Below, piece by piece: positions 31,990-44,461 of a stretch of DNA of 64,000 nt. This DNA is from Actinernus sp. WN-2022 (Eukaryota > Cnidaria > Anthozoa > Actiniaria > Actinernidae), in assembly GCA_030867875.1 (NCBI GenBank), contig JAOWCC010000655.1, forward strand, positions 8,454,269 through 8,518,268. The letters run 5' to 3'. The notes beneath the pieces were generated by a model. That model saw only the letters and a program-made list of their open reading frames with translations. It searched no databases and was not told the DNA's origin. Numbering within the stretch: the stretch's first letter is position 1; every line of letters begins with the position of its first letter. The position numbers were made by a program, and so were the translations under genes.

Positions 31990-34212
31990 CGACAAGCTCA
32001 GCAGTCACAAAGCCGACTGAAAACCAGGTAAACCACTGGCTCACACAACTCGTGTACCGAAACAGTGGTGCTTGACCAATAACGAAACTCTGAACACATT
32101 TGAAAACTGGAAACAAAATCTCGTGTATACTCTATCCCCAGACCAGCATTTCGCCTCTTTCTTAATGGAGGGAGTAACTTGGCAAAAGAAAACAAAAGAA
32201 AACCCTTTACGAGGATTCACCAACGACAATGAAGATATCCCCGAAGCACAGAGGCGCACGGCTCAGCAAAGGGTCGGCATGCTAGAGCTCATGCTAGGGC
32301 AAATAGCTAACTATTGTCCTGTTATATCGAGAAGCACTATCATAAAGGCGTCCTCGTCTATCGAATTAATCTGGCAAGTGATTAGGCTACACTTTGGTTT
32401 CCAGGTTACAGAAGCACACTTTATTGATTTCAACCCATCAGATTAGAGCCCGAAGAGCGTCCAGAAGACTTCTATCAGCGTCTCATGGCGTTCATAGAGG
32501 ACAGCTTACTAAAATCTAATGTTCTGTTCCACCACGGGGAAGCGATAGCTGAGAACGAAGAACTGTCTCCAACACTAGAGAACATTATAGTATTAACATG
32601 GTTACGTTTAATCCACCCCGACCTTCCCAAACTAATTAAGCAACGCTACGGAACAGAGCTTCGATCTCGCACATTGGCTTCCATAAAACCGGAAATATCC
32701 CAGTCACTAAACTCCCTGTTAGACGAAATTCGCGCCGCCAATGATGCTAAAATCATGCGCACCGCTGCTACATTCGCTTCAAACAGACCACTACCCCGCC
32801 AGACGCCGCCTAGGGGTGCCGCTAAACCCAACTCTCGCAACAGAGAATGCCCCTTGTGGAAACAAGCCGGCCGCGTTAGCAACAACCATTATCTAAGCGA
32901 ATGCAAATTTCTTCCTGAGCAAGATCGCAAATTTATGTTAAAGGCGAGACCAATTGTCTCTGTTCTCGATGACGAAGTCGACGAAATTACGTATGAACCC
33001 CCCTATGACGACACACCAACCCATGTCGAGCCTGATGATCCACCTCCAAGTCACGCGACGCGAAGGCAGTATATAGATACTTTCTATCGATACCACCGCG
33101 CACGCGTAATCATAGACAGCCGTGCCACTTGTAACATGATCCGCTTAGTAGTAAAAAATCTCGATGTTGACGTCCTGGCCGGCACACCCTTCATGCAGGA
33201 CAAACGATATAACTGTTCGCCCCGCCAAGCGATAGGCCATCCTAGGAGATGGCACCACGTACACATACGGCTCTACCAAAAAGTGTCAGACCGAGAATGC
33301 CGTCCGCCGTGCATCTGTGCTACGTGCCCCCCCTTCCCCAACAACCATTTGGCCTGGAGATTTCTTAGAGATCGACCTCCCTGACAACGCCCCAACTGAC
33401 TCTGAGTATGCACTCGAGCCGCGTATCGACTCCCCCAGTGTTCGCACGTGCAAACCTTCACAAATGTGGCCAGAACCCGAAGTTGTATTCAGTGTTGGAG
33501 GAAAGTTGCGCATCCCAAACCTGTCAGAAGGTCCACGGTATCTCAAACGTAATGAACATTTTTGCCAAATAAACCGAGTCTTCACACCAGACATGGCTGA
33601 ACAGCCTCTAACACCAGACCACTCTCTCTCTTTTCTCAAGATACGCGCAGCCTCCACGCAAAACACTAAGCACTCTGATAACGTAAAACTCGACCCTGAC
33701 AACCTACTTCCCCCGGAGACCCAGATGAAGTTTCGTAAACTCCTAGACCAATATGATGGTGTCTTCGACCCCAACATCACAGGATACAATGGGGCCGTAG
33801 GTTCCTTCGAAGCCAAGGTGAATATGGGTCCAATAGAACCACCGCAGCGTAAAGGTCGCCTACCTCTGTACTCTCGCGATAAACTCGTCGAGCTTCAATA
33901 AAAGTTCGACGAGTTAGAAAAACTTGGGAGTCTTCAAACGTCCTGAGGACATCGACGTGTCTGTAGAGTACCTTAACCCATCATTCTTGGTCAAGAAAGC
34001 AAACGGTGACTTTCGCCTCGTTACCGCCTTCACCGACGTAGGCCGGTATTCCAAACCTCAGCCCACCTTCATGCCCGACGTAGAAAGCACACACCGCCAG
34101 ATTGCCCAATGGAAGCAAATTATTGCTACCGATCTAACGAGCGCATTTTACCAGATACCTCTAGCCCGCGAGGATATGAAGTACCACCAGATTAGCTTCA
34201 AAGTTCAAGATT
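31990..34212 (+). pseudogene. Gypsy-type LTR retrotransposon gag-pol remnant
   Basis: A gag frame (32010-32440) reads [18 protein letters not shown] in pieces then [15 protein letters not shown] and [13 protein letters not shown], followed by RPEDFYQRLMAFIEDSLL across a frameshift near 32446. A zinc-knuckle-like CPLWKQAGR and HYLSECKFLPEQDRKFM lie at 32845-32940. A protease-like IIDSRATCNMI follows (normally D-S/T-G-A), with the key Gly lost. The pol linker at 33317-33901 leads to RT sequence at 33924-34205 with [11 protein letters not shown] and [16 protein letters not shown]. The copy breaks off inside RT at 34212, where a minus-strand LINE begins; RNase H, integrase and 3' LTR are absent. 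Stops and frameshifts show it is dead. Confidence 0.85.
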
Positions 34213-34214
34213 GA

Positions 34215-35210
34215 TAAACCGTTCAGTAAAACGTCTACTCTTTTAGATAAATTAAGTGATGACCAGGCGTTACCGGCATTCTGCATAACAGAAGTAAGCA
34301 TTGTCGCACGTAGAACAGCAAAACGAGGGCAAATCATAAAAAAATGCGTAACATCCTCCTTGGGCGTACCGCCAGCACAAGGTGACTGTATACAATTCAT
34401 CGAATAAAGATAATAATTCAAACCATAATTCTTCAGTCTCATAAAATAGATAAATATCGATCCCCTGAATAAAAACGTTTATTAACAGGAGATACGCAAA
34501 TATATTACGCAGCAAGTCGTTTTTAAAAGAAGCAACAGAAATACAATCGCGGGATGATTTCAACAGAATATTCCACTGTTTGGTAGTCGAATAAAGAAGA
34601 TAATTCTTCATTTTTTTCAGTACGTATAGAAGGTAAGCACAAGTTATTCCTGGTTCGAAGTGCATAAGAACTCCTCTGGCTAACATAAGGAGGGAAAAGT
34701 GATGAGATATAATCTGGTGCAAGACTATTAATCATTTTATACAACAAAATCAATTTATGTATTTTACTCATATCACTAACTAAAGTAGTGCAATCCACTT
34801 TCAACTAATCAGTAAACTTTCCCTATGCGTGCCCTTCATAGCACCAGTAATGAACTTTGCGGCATCAAATTGAACACTTTCAAGCAAGTCGGATTTGCCC
34901 AAAGAACACCCGTCCCAAACAACATCAGCATATTCTAAATTAGAGCGAACGAGTGAATTGTACAAAATCTCGAGGATTGATCGTGAAAGTTTGAATTTAA
35001 GACCGTTGAGTAAATTTAACTTTTTAATGCCTTTTGATGTATTTTAAGAATGTGAGCCCTCCAAGACGTATAACTAGAAAGCGGGACGCCTAAATGCTCG
35101 TGACTACTAACTTCATCAATTGCTCTGTCACGCAATTTCAAAAGAGGAGAATAGGGGGTTATGGCTTATCTCTTTTAAGAGAAAACACCATATGTTTAGT
35201 CTTTCAAGCG
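34215..35210 (-). pseudogene. LINE reverse transcriptase C-terminal fragment
   Basis: Minus-strand frames from 35210 downward read KHMVFSLKR, IDEVSSHEHLGVPLSSYTSW, then LVRSNLEYADVVWDGCS, HKLILLYKMINSLAPDYISS and YALRTRNNLCLP, ending with EDVTHFFMICPRFAVLRATM. This is the RT thumb plus C-terminal Cys/His region of a CR1/L2-like ORF2. At least two frameshifts. Its 3' end abuts the broken Gypsy RT at 34212, so it may have truncated that element. Confidence 0.85.
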
Positions 35211-35282
35211 TTCATTGTAACCAACCAAACATCGGACCACGAAGTAATTACATTCAAATCATCATTTCAACTTCGAGCAGTG

Positions 35283-35480
35283 GACTCAGGTGTACATACA
35301 TACATACATACAGCTTTATTTAGGCACGCTGACCCCAACAACAGAACGTACTCTGCTGGTTTCCACGAGGGGCGTGAAATATTTACGATATGTTAAAACT
35401 ATTACAACTAATTAGAACTATACTAAGTTATATTCAGACTTAAAAAATGTATTTACAAAGAGAGGTAAAAAGTAATATTT
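35283..35480 (-). repeat. LINE-type 3' UTR and (TACA)n tail
   Basis: (TACA)n at 35292-35311 is followed by GCTTTATTTAGGCACGCTGA, read on the minus strand as an AATAAAGC plus (TGTA)n retrotransposon 3' end. No ORF recognised further in. Confidence 0.6.
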
Positions 35481-36161
35481 ATAGGCTTTTCAGTTGGTAT
35501 TATTAAATTACTTTTACATATCAAACAACGAGTGTCGATTTAGAGGCCTGGGACCTAGAAACCGCCATTTTGAATTTTCTGGCAGCTCTTCCAAATATGG
35601 AATATGGAATTTTCCTAATATGGAAGAGACCGCGGGAAGTTCAAAACGACACTTCTGCCTGCTATTTTATTGATATGATGTTTTCCCTCTGAGCTATATC
35701 ATACAGAACTTAAGTTGATTGATTTACTCGTCTAAGGACAACTTATATTATTTTAGTACTGCATTGACTGGGCTAGTTTACTGGGCATCGACTATAAACA
35801 AAGCACACACACCAAATATTTGGAGTAAAATGGCTGAGGGCAAAAACCCAAAGCCGCTTTTAATAAATAACCAAATTATCATTCGATAGATATTTACAAT
35901 CTGGTAAATGATGTTGGCCCAGTAAAGGTGAGGGCCACAAAAACGCCAAAGCATCATAAATATAATTATGATGCCGCCCCACCCAAAGGAAATGCAGCAC
36001 TAACATCCGAGCAAAACTTTGTAAAGTATGAATATCAAGAAACAAATAGCAAAATTAGACTGCTGACAACTATTGTCATTCACCAAATGCAAATGGGAAA
36101 CTGTTATCCTTGCTATACATTACAAAGAGCAACCCTGAAGCAGTTGCTAAATCACAAAATA
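35481..36161. other. No gene seen
   Basis: Intron sequence without recognised structure, apart from a TAAACA-rich stretch. Confidence 0.35.
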
Positions 36162-36495
36162 AGGGAACATGGGAACTGCTGCCCTTGCTAATCAGTCCCA
36201 TAAATCCCACAATTTATTGGTAAATAAAAATTAGGGAAATGGGAACTGCTGCCCTTACTAATCAGTTCTATAAATCCCGCAATTTATTGGTAAATAAAAT
36301 AAATAAATAGGGAAATGGGAACTGCTGCCCTTGCTAATCAGTCCCATAAATCCCACAATCTATATGTTAATCAAAATAAAAGATAATGGAAATGGGAACT
36401 GCTGCCCTTGCTAATCAGTCCCTCATCTTCGATGAAATGAAATGCACCTAGGCGAAATGGGGGCCGTTACCCTTGCTAATCAGCCCCATTTCTCC
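36162..36495 (+). repeat. 65-75 bp tandem array, about 5 copies
   Basis: Units contain GGGAACTGCTGCCCTTGCTA and ATCAGTCCCATAAATCCCA then TTTATTGGTAAATAAA; unit length varies with the A/T-rich end. The last unit is the most diverged (GGGGGCCGTTACCCTTGCTA). Confidence 0.85.
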
Positions 36496-37309
36496 CAGAT
36501 GTGCCAAACCAACTTCCCCCGCAAGTTGTAAATGGATAAAAATTACAGTTAAGTTAAGTACAGTTAAGGAAGCGATACAAATATATTTGTGAAATGCATT
36601 AGATTTCAGACATTCCCCAATCTGCAGCATGAGAGGGAAAATTATGACCCTTATAACAGCTGGCAGGATCAAGATCACAATGCTTAATTGCTAAGGAAAA
36701 CCTATCAGTGAAATAAGTCCTAGAAACAGGACTATCATCTAGTGAAATGAGGACCTGGTCAGTTTCCTCTGAGTGCTAAATAATCCAGCAACAATTGTAC
36801 TAGACCTGGCGGTTTATAATCATAGTAAAAGGATACTGATTGTAGCTGTGTTTGAAGTTTAAAAATGTAATTTTCAAGGCTACAATTTCTTGTGTATTAT
36901 TAACAGTTGATGAATTTGTAAGGGAGAACAAAACCTTTTTTGGTGGTTGAAGTTATCTCGCCAACTCTTAAGCATAAAAAGAAATAGAGCAAATAGCTTG
37001 AAATTGGCAAATTTCGTATTTAGAAAATAGCAAAATTGAGACAGAGTCAATCAACCTATGTAGAATTGGAAGAGTAATTGGCAATCGACTATCCAAAGGA
37101 ATAGAGAATAATAGCCTAATGCTGAAACATATGTATTAACTGTTAACAAAGCATAATGGTGATCATACAATGTACATGTAGGCAATAAAAAGTGCCAATG
37201 TAGGAGGCGAAATAGGAAGAGTTGCAGAAATGTCAATAAAAGTAGAATGTAAGAACTGGTGAAATAACTTCCAAGCTCGTTTATAAGTTAGAATGCTCGA
37301 GTTTAGTGG
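36496..37309. other. No gene seen
   Basis: Possible non-coding end of the DIRS-like element that starts at 37310; no tyrosine recombinase reading was found here. Confidence 0.35.
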
Positions 37310-39360
37310 CTACTATAGTTCCCAAGTCTGAGGCTGCAGATACTGGGGGATCCCTGTGGGGAATACGTCCATGTGAGCTGGTGCCAATTGTCTGAAAGTC
37401 TGAACCTGTAATCGAGACAAAACATCTGCTAAATCATTATGAATCCCTCTTATGTGCTTGGTTTGAAAACAATTCCATGCTGTAAACAAACTAAAACTAG
37501 CTTCCGCACAAAGAACATCGAGTCCTTGTCCTTGCACGATTGCTTATTGATAACATGAACAAGAGCTTCATAGTTGGTGAAAAATAAGATACATTGGTTG
37601 GTCATTGCCTGACGTACAGGTGTACCCCACAGGTGCAGACTTAAGACAATTGGGTAAAACTCCAGAATGGCAATATTGTGGTGAACCCAATCATCAGATC
37701 ATTTCCATAGCACCAGCCAAAGTCTTAGATCCTCCATCCTAGGTAATGATATCCCTAGAGTCTAGGTAAAATTTTCCGACCAGGTTTAACGACTGAACAT
37801 GTAAAATTCAAGACTGTACCTTATTCAATGTTACCTTCTTACGATGCAAAAAGTCGGAGATTATTGACACACATTTTGTGATCTTATCAAGAGGTAAACA
37901 AGCTTCTAAAGAATAGAATCCCAGCGATAAAGTGGTGCAGCATGTGGCTGGGCCACAAGTTTTCTCTGGTGCCATGGGAATACCTAGATAGGAACACAAA
38001 CTCAAAAATAAGTCTAATTGGTCCCGACAGAGCTTGTCAGAAGGAGCAACTATAAAAAAAAACATCTAAGAGAACCACAACTTTAGGATTTTGTAAAGCT
38101 GATATGAAATTGGTAGCCATTGAGGATTCCCAAGAACCTTCAAATAAATAGGAAAACCCTCCGTAAAACCAGATGAAATAAATTCTGCAGTTAAATGGTG
38201 ATAACCCATGAGAAGAAAAGTTAATTTAATTCTTACTGGAGTTGGCTGGGATTTGGCAAGCTGAGGGTGTTTACTGGAGGCTTTGCTTTTCCAACAAGAT
38301 TACACTTAGTTATTGGGGGGTGGTCCCCACACTTAAAACAAGTATGTTTAAATGCACACGCACCACATTCACGGCCCTTGTGAAATTTAAAACAGAAACC
38401 CCTAGGAACATGTGTAGATTCCATTTTTTCCCTGGCCTGCACAGCAGAGGGCTGGGGCTTTCTGCTCAAATTAGCTTGGGATCGAAGCCACAATTCCTCA
38501 TGAATGTTACCCCAGGGAAGAGAGGAAGCTTGAGCCTGTCGCAAAAACCTAAAATTTTCATCATAATACCTCAAGTTGTGTCCCTGAGCTGCCAAATCCT
38601 GAACAATCTCTCCGTGTTTCACGAGGGCGGGGGCCTCAGTTGGGTACTTACTGGACAGGTGTAAACACCAACAAAAACATGAAAACTACTAACCCAGGAT
38701 TCTATAAAGAAAATTGTTATTGTTTTAGTCACTGGTTCTAAACAAAGGGAGGGAACCGGTCCACTCTGTGCATGCTGAATAATTATTTGTTATCAAACAT
38801 TAGGTTTGTCAAAAGAGTCCAAAGTCGATGAACTCCTGATTCCATATAATTTTTTTGCTCGTAACTTATCGGACACCCGAGCATCGATTGGCAAACCCAA
38901 TGACTGAAACTACTGACCTGGAACAGGGGCATTTGGCAGCACGCCTGACAGCACCTGATGAGCAGCATCTATCGACCCTTGTACTTGGTGGCACTTGCAG
39001 AGGACTGCTGTATGGTCTGCAATGGGATCTCTGTTAGCATAGACTGGTTGGCCAACTCTGTACTGGAGAAACTGGCCACTGGTCCTTGGCTTGACTGATC
39101 CAGATTTGGAGCCGGATATAAACCGCTTGGTTACCTTGCGACCAGAGAATTGAGCAAACCAGGCAGGAAGGTGGACTCCTGCATGGCTGTTTGGGGTTGA
39201 TGGTCTGTACATGTAGATGCTTGCATCATAGAAATGCTAGCTGCCACCTCTTGTGGCTGGGAACCAGGTGGTGTAGCCTGCATGGTTTCCTCTTGCTTCC
39301 AACTGTTTCGACTTCTTTGCCATAGATTGTTCAGCAACCTTGGCTGAAGGGTGCTTTAAT
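37310..39360 (-). pseudogene. DIRS-like (or related) retroelement remnant
   Basis: Minus-strand blocks in order from the right: a gag-like region (39340-38780) with many frameshifts and SYEQKNYMESGVHRLW; a Cys-rich segment at 38430-38330 with GFCFKFHKGRECGACAFKHT then CFKCGDHPPITKC, the knuckle-like motif of DIRS gag proteins; an RT segment at 38065-37808 with VAPSDKLCRDQLDLFLSLCS, LGIPMAPEKT and LPLDKI; and an RNase H end at 37540-37313 with HIRGIHNDLADVLSRLQ and FRQLAPAHMD. This RT-RNase H pattern matches tyrosine-recombinase retroelements as I know them. The catalytic RT core is partly missing and no recombinase was seen. Dead copy. Confidence 0.7.
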
Positions 39361-39483
39361 CTTTGGGAACGTTAATGAGGCATTATGTTCTGAAATGAAA
39401 AGAAAAACCTGGCAGATAACCTGAGTATCAGTCCCTCTCTCCCTTCCTTTGGCCCTTTGGTTAGGCCGAAGGGAGCTCCGCTA

Positions 39484-39616
39484 CTAATATATAGAGAATA
39501 ATACATGGGCGCGCGGAGATATGGAATTTATCTTCGAGTGTTAAAATTCAACTCGATATCGAGTTGAACATGAGAAGATAAATTCTGTATCTCCAAGCGT
39601 CCATGTATTATGTTAT
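39484..39616. mobile_element. Foldback MITE, about 133 bp
   Basis: AATAATACATGGGCGC, GGAGATATGGAATTTATCTTC and ACTCGATATCGAGT centre: arms pair as AGATAAATTCTGTATCTCC and GCGTCCATGTATTAT. Confidence 0.75.
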
Positions 39617-40303
39617 TTATTTTATAAACAAAACTTGGACCTGGAGCAAGGGTAAGCGCGTGACGTGGACATCGCTGATTGGCTGAAAGGCGATATCCAC
39701 ACACGTAAAATTATCGTATTTTTACGTGTGTTCAGATACGATTTTTCTCAGTATTGGAAATCCTTATAAAACACTGTATTTTATAGAATAAATATAATTA
39801 GGCAGGCCTAAAAGCGGAGCTCTCAGTTATCTGAATTGAAGTATCCACCCGAAAAAAACATAAATTATATAAAAAAATAAAGATAAAGACACAAAACTAA
39901 CTGGTAGAATAAAAGGAAATCAGCGCAAACGGTTCAGAAGAAAAATATGATAAAAATGAACAAAACATTGAAACTTTGAGTGCGCGCTCTCGTAGTTCGA
40001 AATTACGTGCTCACATTGCGTCACCAAAGCGCGAAAACTAAAATTGAAAACGTTTCACCCAAATCACAGATAATGGTCTGCATTTTCAGTCTCATTTTTC
40101 TAAGGCTTTCATTATAACATACTAGCCAGAAATGTACAGGGAGATCAAAGGCAGCGTAAATTTACGTCTAAATCCCTGGAAAGCTTTGGTTTATGAGATA
40201 CTTTCAGAAAATGTTTGAGCTGCCGAGGTCCGATCTCCAAGAATCCGGCTGACGCAGAATATTCTGGTCAAGTGACAGTTTGGCAAAGCCTTCCAATCCA
40301 CCT
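39617..40303. other. No gene seen
   Basis: Unique-looking intron sequence with CACGTGT/ACACGTAA words; nothing recognised. Confidence 0.35.
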
Positions 40304-41291
40304 TACCCTGGGTTCCAGAGGTTCTACCTCTCGCCGAATTTATTAAGGCGCGAAGCGCCGCCATCGAGGAGCGAAGCGACGAGCGAGGGAAAGAACCTCT
40401 GGTGGCGCGAGCTGCAAGTCTCACTTCCATGTTCCGAATCTCATTTCCATGTTGAATCAATTAAAACAATTTGCCAAACCGGTTTGATATGCAAATGACT
40501 CACCCATCTGTCACTTTGCCGAAGTGCAATGTTGACTAGTTCCGCAAGGTCGATTTCGATACACAAAAACACGATAAATAAGCCAAAAACGCCGATAAAA
40601 TCGGCATATAACTGTAATCATTTTTGTAGAATTTGCAACACAAACACGCTTATTCTTGGGTTAGGGAAATACAACATTTTCGTTGGCCGTAAATCTCAGG
40701 AAAACCGCATAGCAGAACGCCTCGCCACCGTTCTTGGTCGGAAGCTGCAGAAGGACGAAAGTTATTCCTCTGTCATCTGTCTAAAATGTGTAAGACTGTT
40801 GGAGAAGTTAGAGAAATTCAAAGGAACTTTAAATAAGGAACTGCCAGCCTTTCAAGGTTTACACGAGAGCTCCTGTTCTCACTTCAAAACTTCACTCGGC
40901 GATTTTGACAGGCCTGTAAAAAATCGAGACTAACACGCCTGACTGATTGCAAGTGGGAATTCAGACTCCGAGAAGTTGATATTTTAATTTCGAAAACATG
41001 TTGGTTTGAGCTACTGGCCGTGCAACAAAACCGGTTTTCGTCACGTGAGTAGATTTAGCGAATCACCTTCAATGAAAGTATGCTAATTATAACTGACCAA
41101 TCAACTGCTACATACAGAATCTGTATCTACTCGGAACATGGAAATGAGACTTGCAGCTCGCGCCACCAGAGGTTCTTTCCCTCGCTCGTCGCTTCGCTCC
41201 TCGATGGCGGCGCTAAATAAACTCCTCGATGGCGGCGCTTCGCGCCTTAATAAATTCGGCGAGTGAGGTAGAACCTCTGGAACCCAGGGTA
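40304..41291. mobile_element. TIR transposon carrying a ZAD-like zinc-finger exon
   Basis: TIRs of about 150-160 bp: TACCCTGGGTTCCAGAGG, GTTCTACCTC, GCCGAATTTATTAAGGCGCG, and CGAGGAGCGAAGCGACGAGC on the left are inverted on the right, ending GAACCTCTGGAACCCAGGG then TA. The right arm has an extra internal duplicate of CTCCTCGATGGCGGCGC. TA is present at both ends, suggesting a TA duplication. The centre carries one ORF (40529-40933), see that entry. The short element at 9572-10130 has the same termini without the ORF. Confidence 0.85.
40529..40936 (+). CDS. ZAD-like C2C2 zinc-binding protein fragment inside transposon
   Basis: A 135-codon frame has, at residues 32-100, CRICNTN, NIFVGRKSQE, a basic helix RIAERLATVLGRKLQKDE, SVICLKCVRLLEKLEKFKGT. 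Two CxxC pairs about 50 residues apart flanking an amphipathic middle match the ZAD/FAX-like treble-clef fold (zinc-finger-associated dimerisation domain). It ends in DRPVKNRD and a stop; no transposase catalytic part follows. Possibilities: an exon captured from a host zinc-finger gene, or the N-terminal DNA-binding domain left from the element's own transposase. The start ATG is only the first in frame. Expression unknown. Confidence 0.5.
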
Positions 41292-41667
41292 AATCCACCT
41301 TGGATCAAGGTTTCAATCCCGGCAGCCTGGTTTTAGCAGTTCACGCGCAGGCGCAGCACATTTTCAGGCACGTCGCGCGGGAAACAGGAGTCGTCCACTT
41401 TTTGCTCTCATCCCAGAGGAGGATTCCATAGTATCCCAGCATGCATTGCGTTTTGCCTTATATTATCGTTTTTTGAGTGACGTCATCACTTGCTTTCACT
41501 GAGCAGCTTCTTCACATCGCGTATCGATCCGTCAGGCTTCATGGAGGGATGCTTCAGGACGAGAAAACGGCAAAGATATACTGTTTTTCAGGAGTGTGAC
41601 CTGATTTATATAACCTGTATTTCGTCAGAGAAAGTTTCTTTATGTCTGCCTAACTTGATTATTGAAT

Positions 41668-42801
41668 AGTTTAAAGACCCTGTGTCCGAGCCGAAGGTGC
41701 TTTGCGCGCGCAAATCATTTTCGTAGGCTACGAAAATCAGAAAGATTGTTGTTGTTGTTATGTGACTCTCGAATCTTTCGAAATCCATCCCTAGTTTGGG
41801 CCATCGTGTAATTATTCATAGCTGACTTTCTTTTATCTTAACTTTTGTATATATACTTTTTAAAATGAAACTTTAGTTCGAATATTTTTTTGAATCCCGG
41901 TCTAGAGTGGCGAGTAGAGGAATGGCGGAGAAAGAAGCGAGACAGCGAGGTGAAGCGACTCGACAAATAATCCTTCAGGAGTCCACATTTTACTTTCTCT
42001 AGGTCTACAAGAGTACACTTGTGGTTCAAAAGGACTACTACATGAGTTTCCCGGGGATTTGCTGCACTAAGGGACCGGTGGGCTTCGTTGGAAATACAAA
42101 GCACAAAGCAACCACTTCTAGCATCAAGAACATTCGTAATTATAATTTTGCACGGCTAAGCTCCACTGAGGTGTTACGACTTATTTTGTATCTGTTTTGC
42201 ATTTTTATTAGCAGAGAAAGCAATGTCCCTAACCTTTTTTTTCATCCTCCAGTACGTCCAGAAAGTATTGCTACCAAAACTACGATCGCGGGTCAAACTC
42301 CAATCTGCCGAGTTCAGCTGTTACTTCGCTGTGAGTTTCACTCGAGTGCGAGTACGACATTTCATTTTGCACTCAAAATATATCATTCACAAGGAAAGTA
42401 GAGATCTTCAAATACATATAAGCAATACTGGAGACATGAAAACAAGGTAACAAGAGTATGTGTTTGCTTGTAGAGTTGTGAAAGGTCGCACTCGTAAACC
42501 TAATTAGAATCTAAAGACAGAACACTGGCTTTCTGCCGAGTACTGTTAAAATCATATTCGAAGCATGCGGGGAAAATTCGTGGGCTCGATTGGGTTTTTA
42601 ATCCGGTAGAAATTATGAAATTCGTTATCCAAAGTGTATGTGTACTTCTTTTATGAAACTTATAAACAATCGAGAGCATTTTAGTTCGCCTAAAAGCTGG
42701 CCTTTAATTTATGCGGCCGTTGATAAACAAACTAATCATAACATTGGCGCAAAGCACCATGGGCTCGGACACAGGGTACGTCTTTAAACTGTTAGGATAT
42801 G
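41668..42801. mobile_element. Possible TIR element, about 1.1 kb
   Basis: AGTTTAAAGACCCTGTGTCC and GAGC-AAGGTGCTTTGCGC on the left match the inverse of GCGCAAAGCACCATGGGCTC and GGACACAGGGTACGTCTTTA on the right. Arms extend to GTTATGTGAC or ATCATAAC but decay. Open frames at 42021-42450 have no domain I recognise. Confidence 0.55.
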
Positions 42802-44461
42802 CCAATTTTTTTTAAAATATCCGTACTAAAATTTTACAACAGGCAGTATTGTTGAAGGGGTCACAAGCCAACAATGAATACGAGACGAACTATGACATCA
42901 CAATAATATGCTTTTTCAGTATGATATTTATATCGAATGTTACCCAATAAAAAGCCAACAGCATTAATAATGATTTGTAAAGAATACAAAAGCTTATCTT
43001 ATACGTATGGTGTTCCGATCGCGCTTCGGCCCGCGCATGAGCTCCGCTATTAAACATGCCCGTTTAGCTGCCGTTTGTTATTACTCGGGCTGCCTGTGGC
43101 AGCACGAGTCTAAATCTGCAGGCCTTTTTATTTTTTTGTTCGGTGCAACAAAATTTCTGCGCATGCGTTAAATTATGCATTAATTGTAGGCGCTAATAGA
43201 TTTATCTCCAGTCCAGTCGCCATCTTCTGCGGACGCTATCAGCTTGTATGAGGAACGTTTCGTAGGTTTTATGCCACATTTCATCACATTTCATTTTACT
43301 CTCGGTCATAATACATACCAGCGCAAACACCGTGATCGGAAGACCAACACTAAAATAATTTGACCGCATTTTTGGCTGGTTTACCGATCTCGTACGATCT
43401 CTCTGTGTACCGCGTTATACAGGTATACTGAATAGCTGATTTATAGCGAAATATAGCGATTTACTAGTAAATATATATACTGTGGTTGAGCAGTTATGGG
43501 TTACTATCTTCTATCGATGTCTGAAGACATCTGAACTCCTGAACTGTGAGAGCAACACTGTCGCTCGCCAGCACAGAATAATTTATGATGACCCAAGCAA
43601 TATTCAACTCTGAAGGTAAACTTAAACAAGAAACCTCTCACGGCCGAGGTTTTGGTTCGAGAAATTAAAGGCTTCCAACAATTCCCTTTATAGTTCTTTA
43701 ATATAATGAGCAGAGTGAAGTTTTGGGAATGTGGGTAAAGCTTTTAATTAGAGATAACCAACAGGCATTTCAGTTAATAATCTTTAATCCAACAAATACG
43801 AAGATGGACTCGTAATGGCAAGAACAGCAGATAAAGTTACACAGAGGCACACAAATTGACATAGCTAGCTCCATCACAGGATGGACAGGATATAACTTGT
43901 AGTATGGTACAAATATAAACATACATTTGAGACAATCATCTATTAGACATGCAAGTACTCGGAACCTGCAGTACAACAGAACATCAGACTAAATTGTAAA
44001 CGTGTGTTACATGAATAAGTAGTGTTTAAATTAAAAGGTCAACATACTGGAAAAACAAAAATATTAAATTGCATATATACTAGGAGAGCAGAGAATGAAA
44101 GTCACCGCGCTACCGGCCACTCCTAAAGACTGCTAAATTCAGCTAATAATTCTTCCCTTTGATTAATATTACTAAGAGGATTTCAAATGAAAGTGTATTT
44201 CATCTTCAATCTCATGTGGCCCGAGTGAAAGCCCAGATGGGCTCTTGTTGAATTTTAAAATAAAATAGATTAAAAGAAAACTTAGAGAAAAAAGTTTTTG
44301 GAAAATGGTGTCTCAATATTTCGAAATCAGAAATCAAAAGTTCCAGTTTTTTGTATTTGTTTGTTTTAGGCGTGACGCCATCTGTGCATCTGTACTCTTA
44401 TAACACATAGCTATCTACAGGAGCCCATTACTCGAAGCGTCCATCGCCCATACTATATCTT
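42802..44461. other. No gene seen
   Basis: Intron sequence; CATTTCATCACATTTCATTTT near 43274 is a short direct repeat. Nothing else supported. Confidence 0.35.

Noticed and set aside
31895..32259. Minus-strand ORFs over the Gypsy gag
   Set aside because: Antisense shadows of the gag region; no domain resemblance.
42021..42450. Two overlapping ORFs of 75-126 codons
   Set aside because: No domain, no splice context and they lie inside a possible TIR element.
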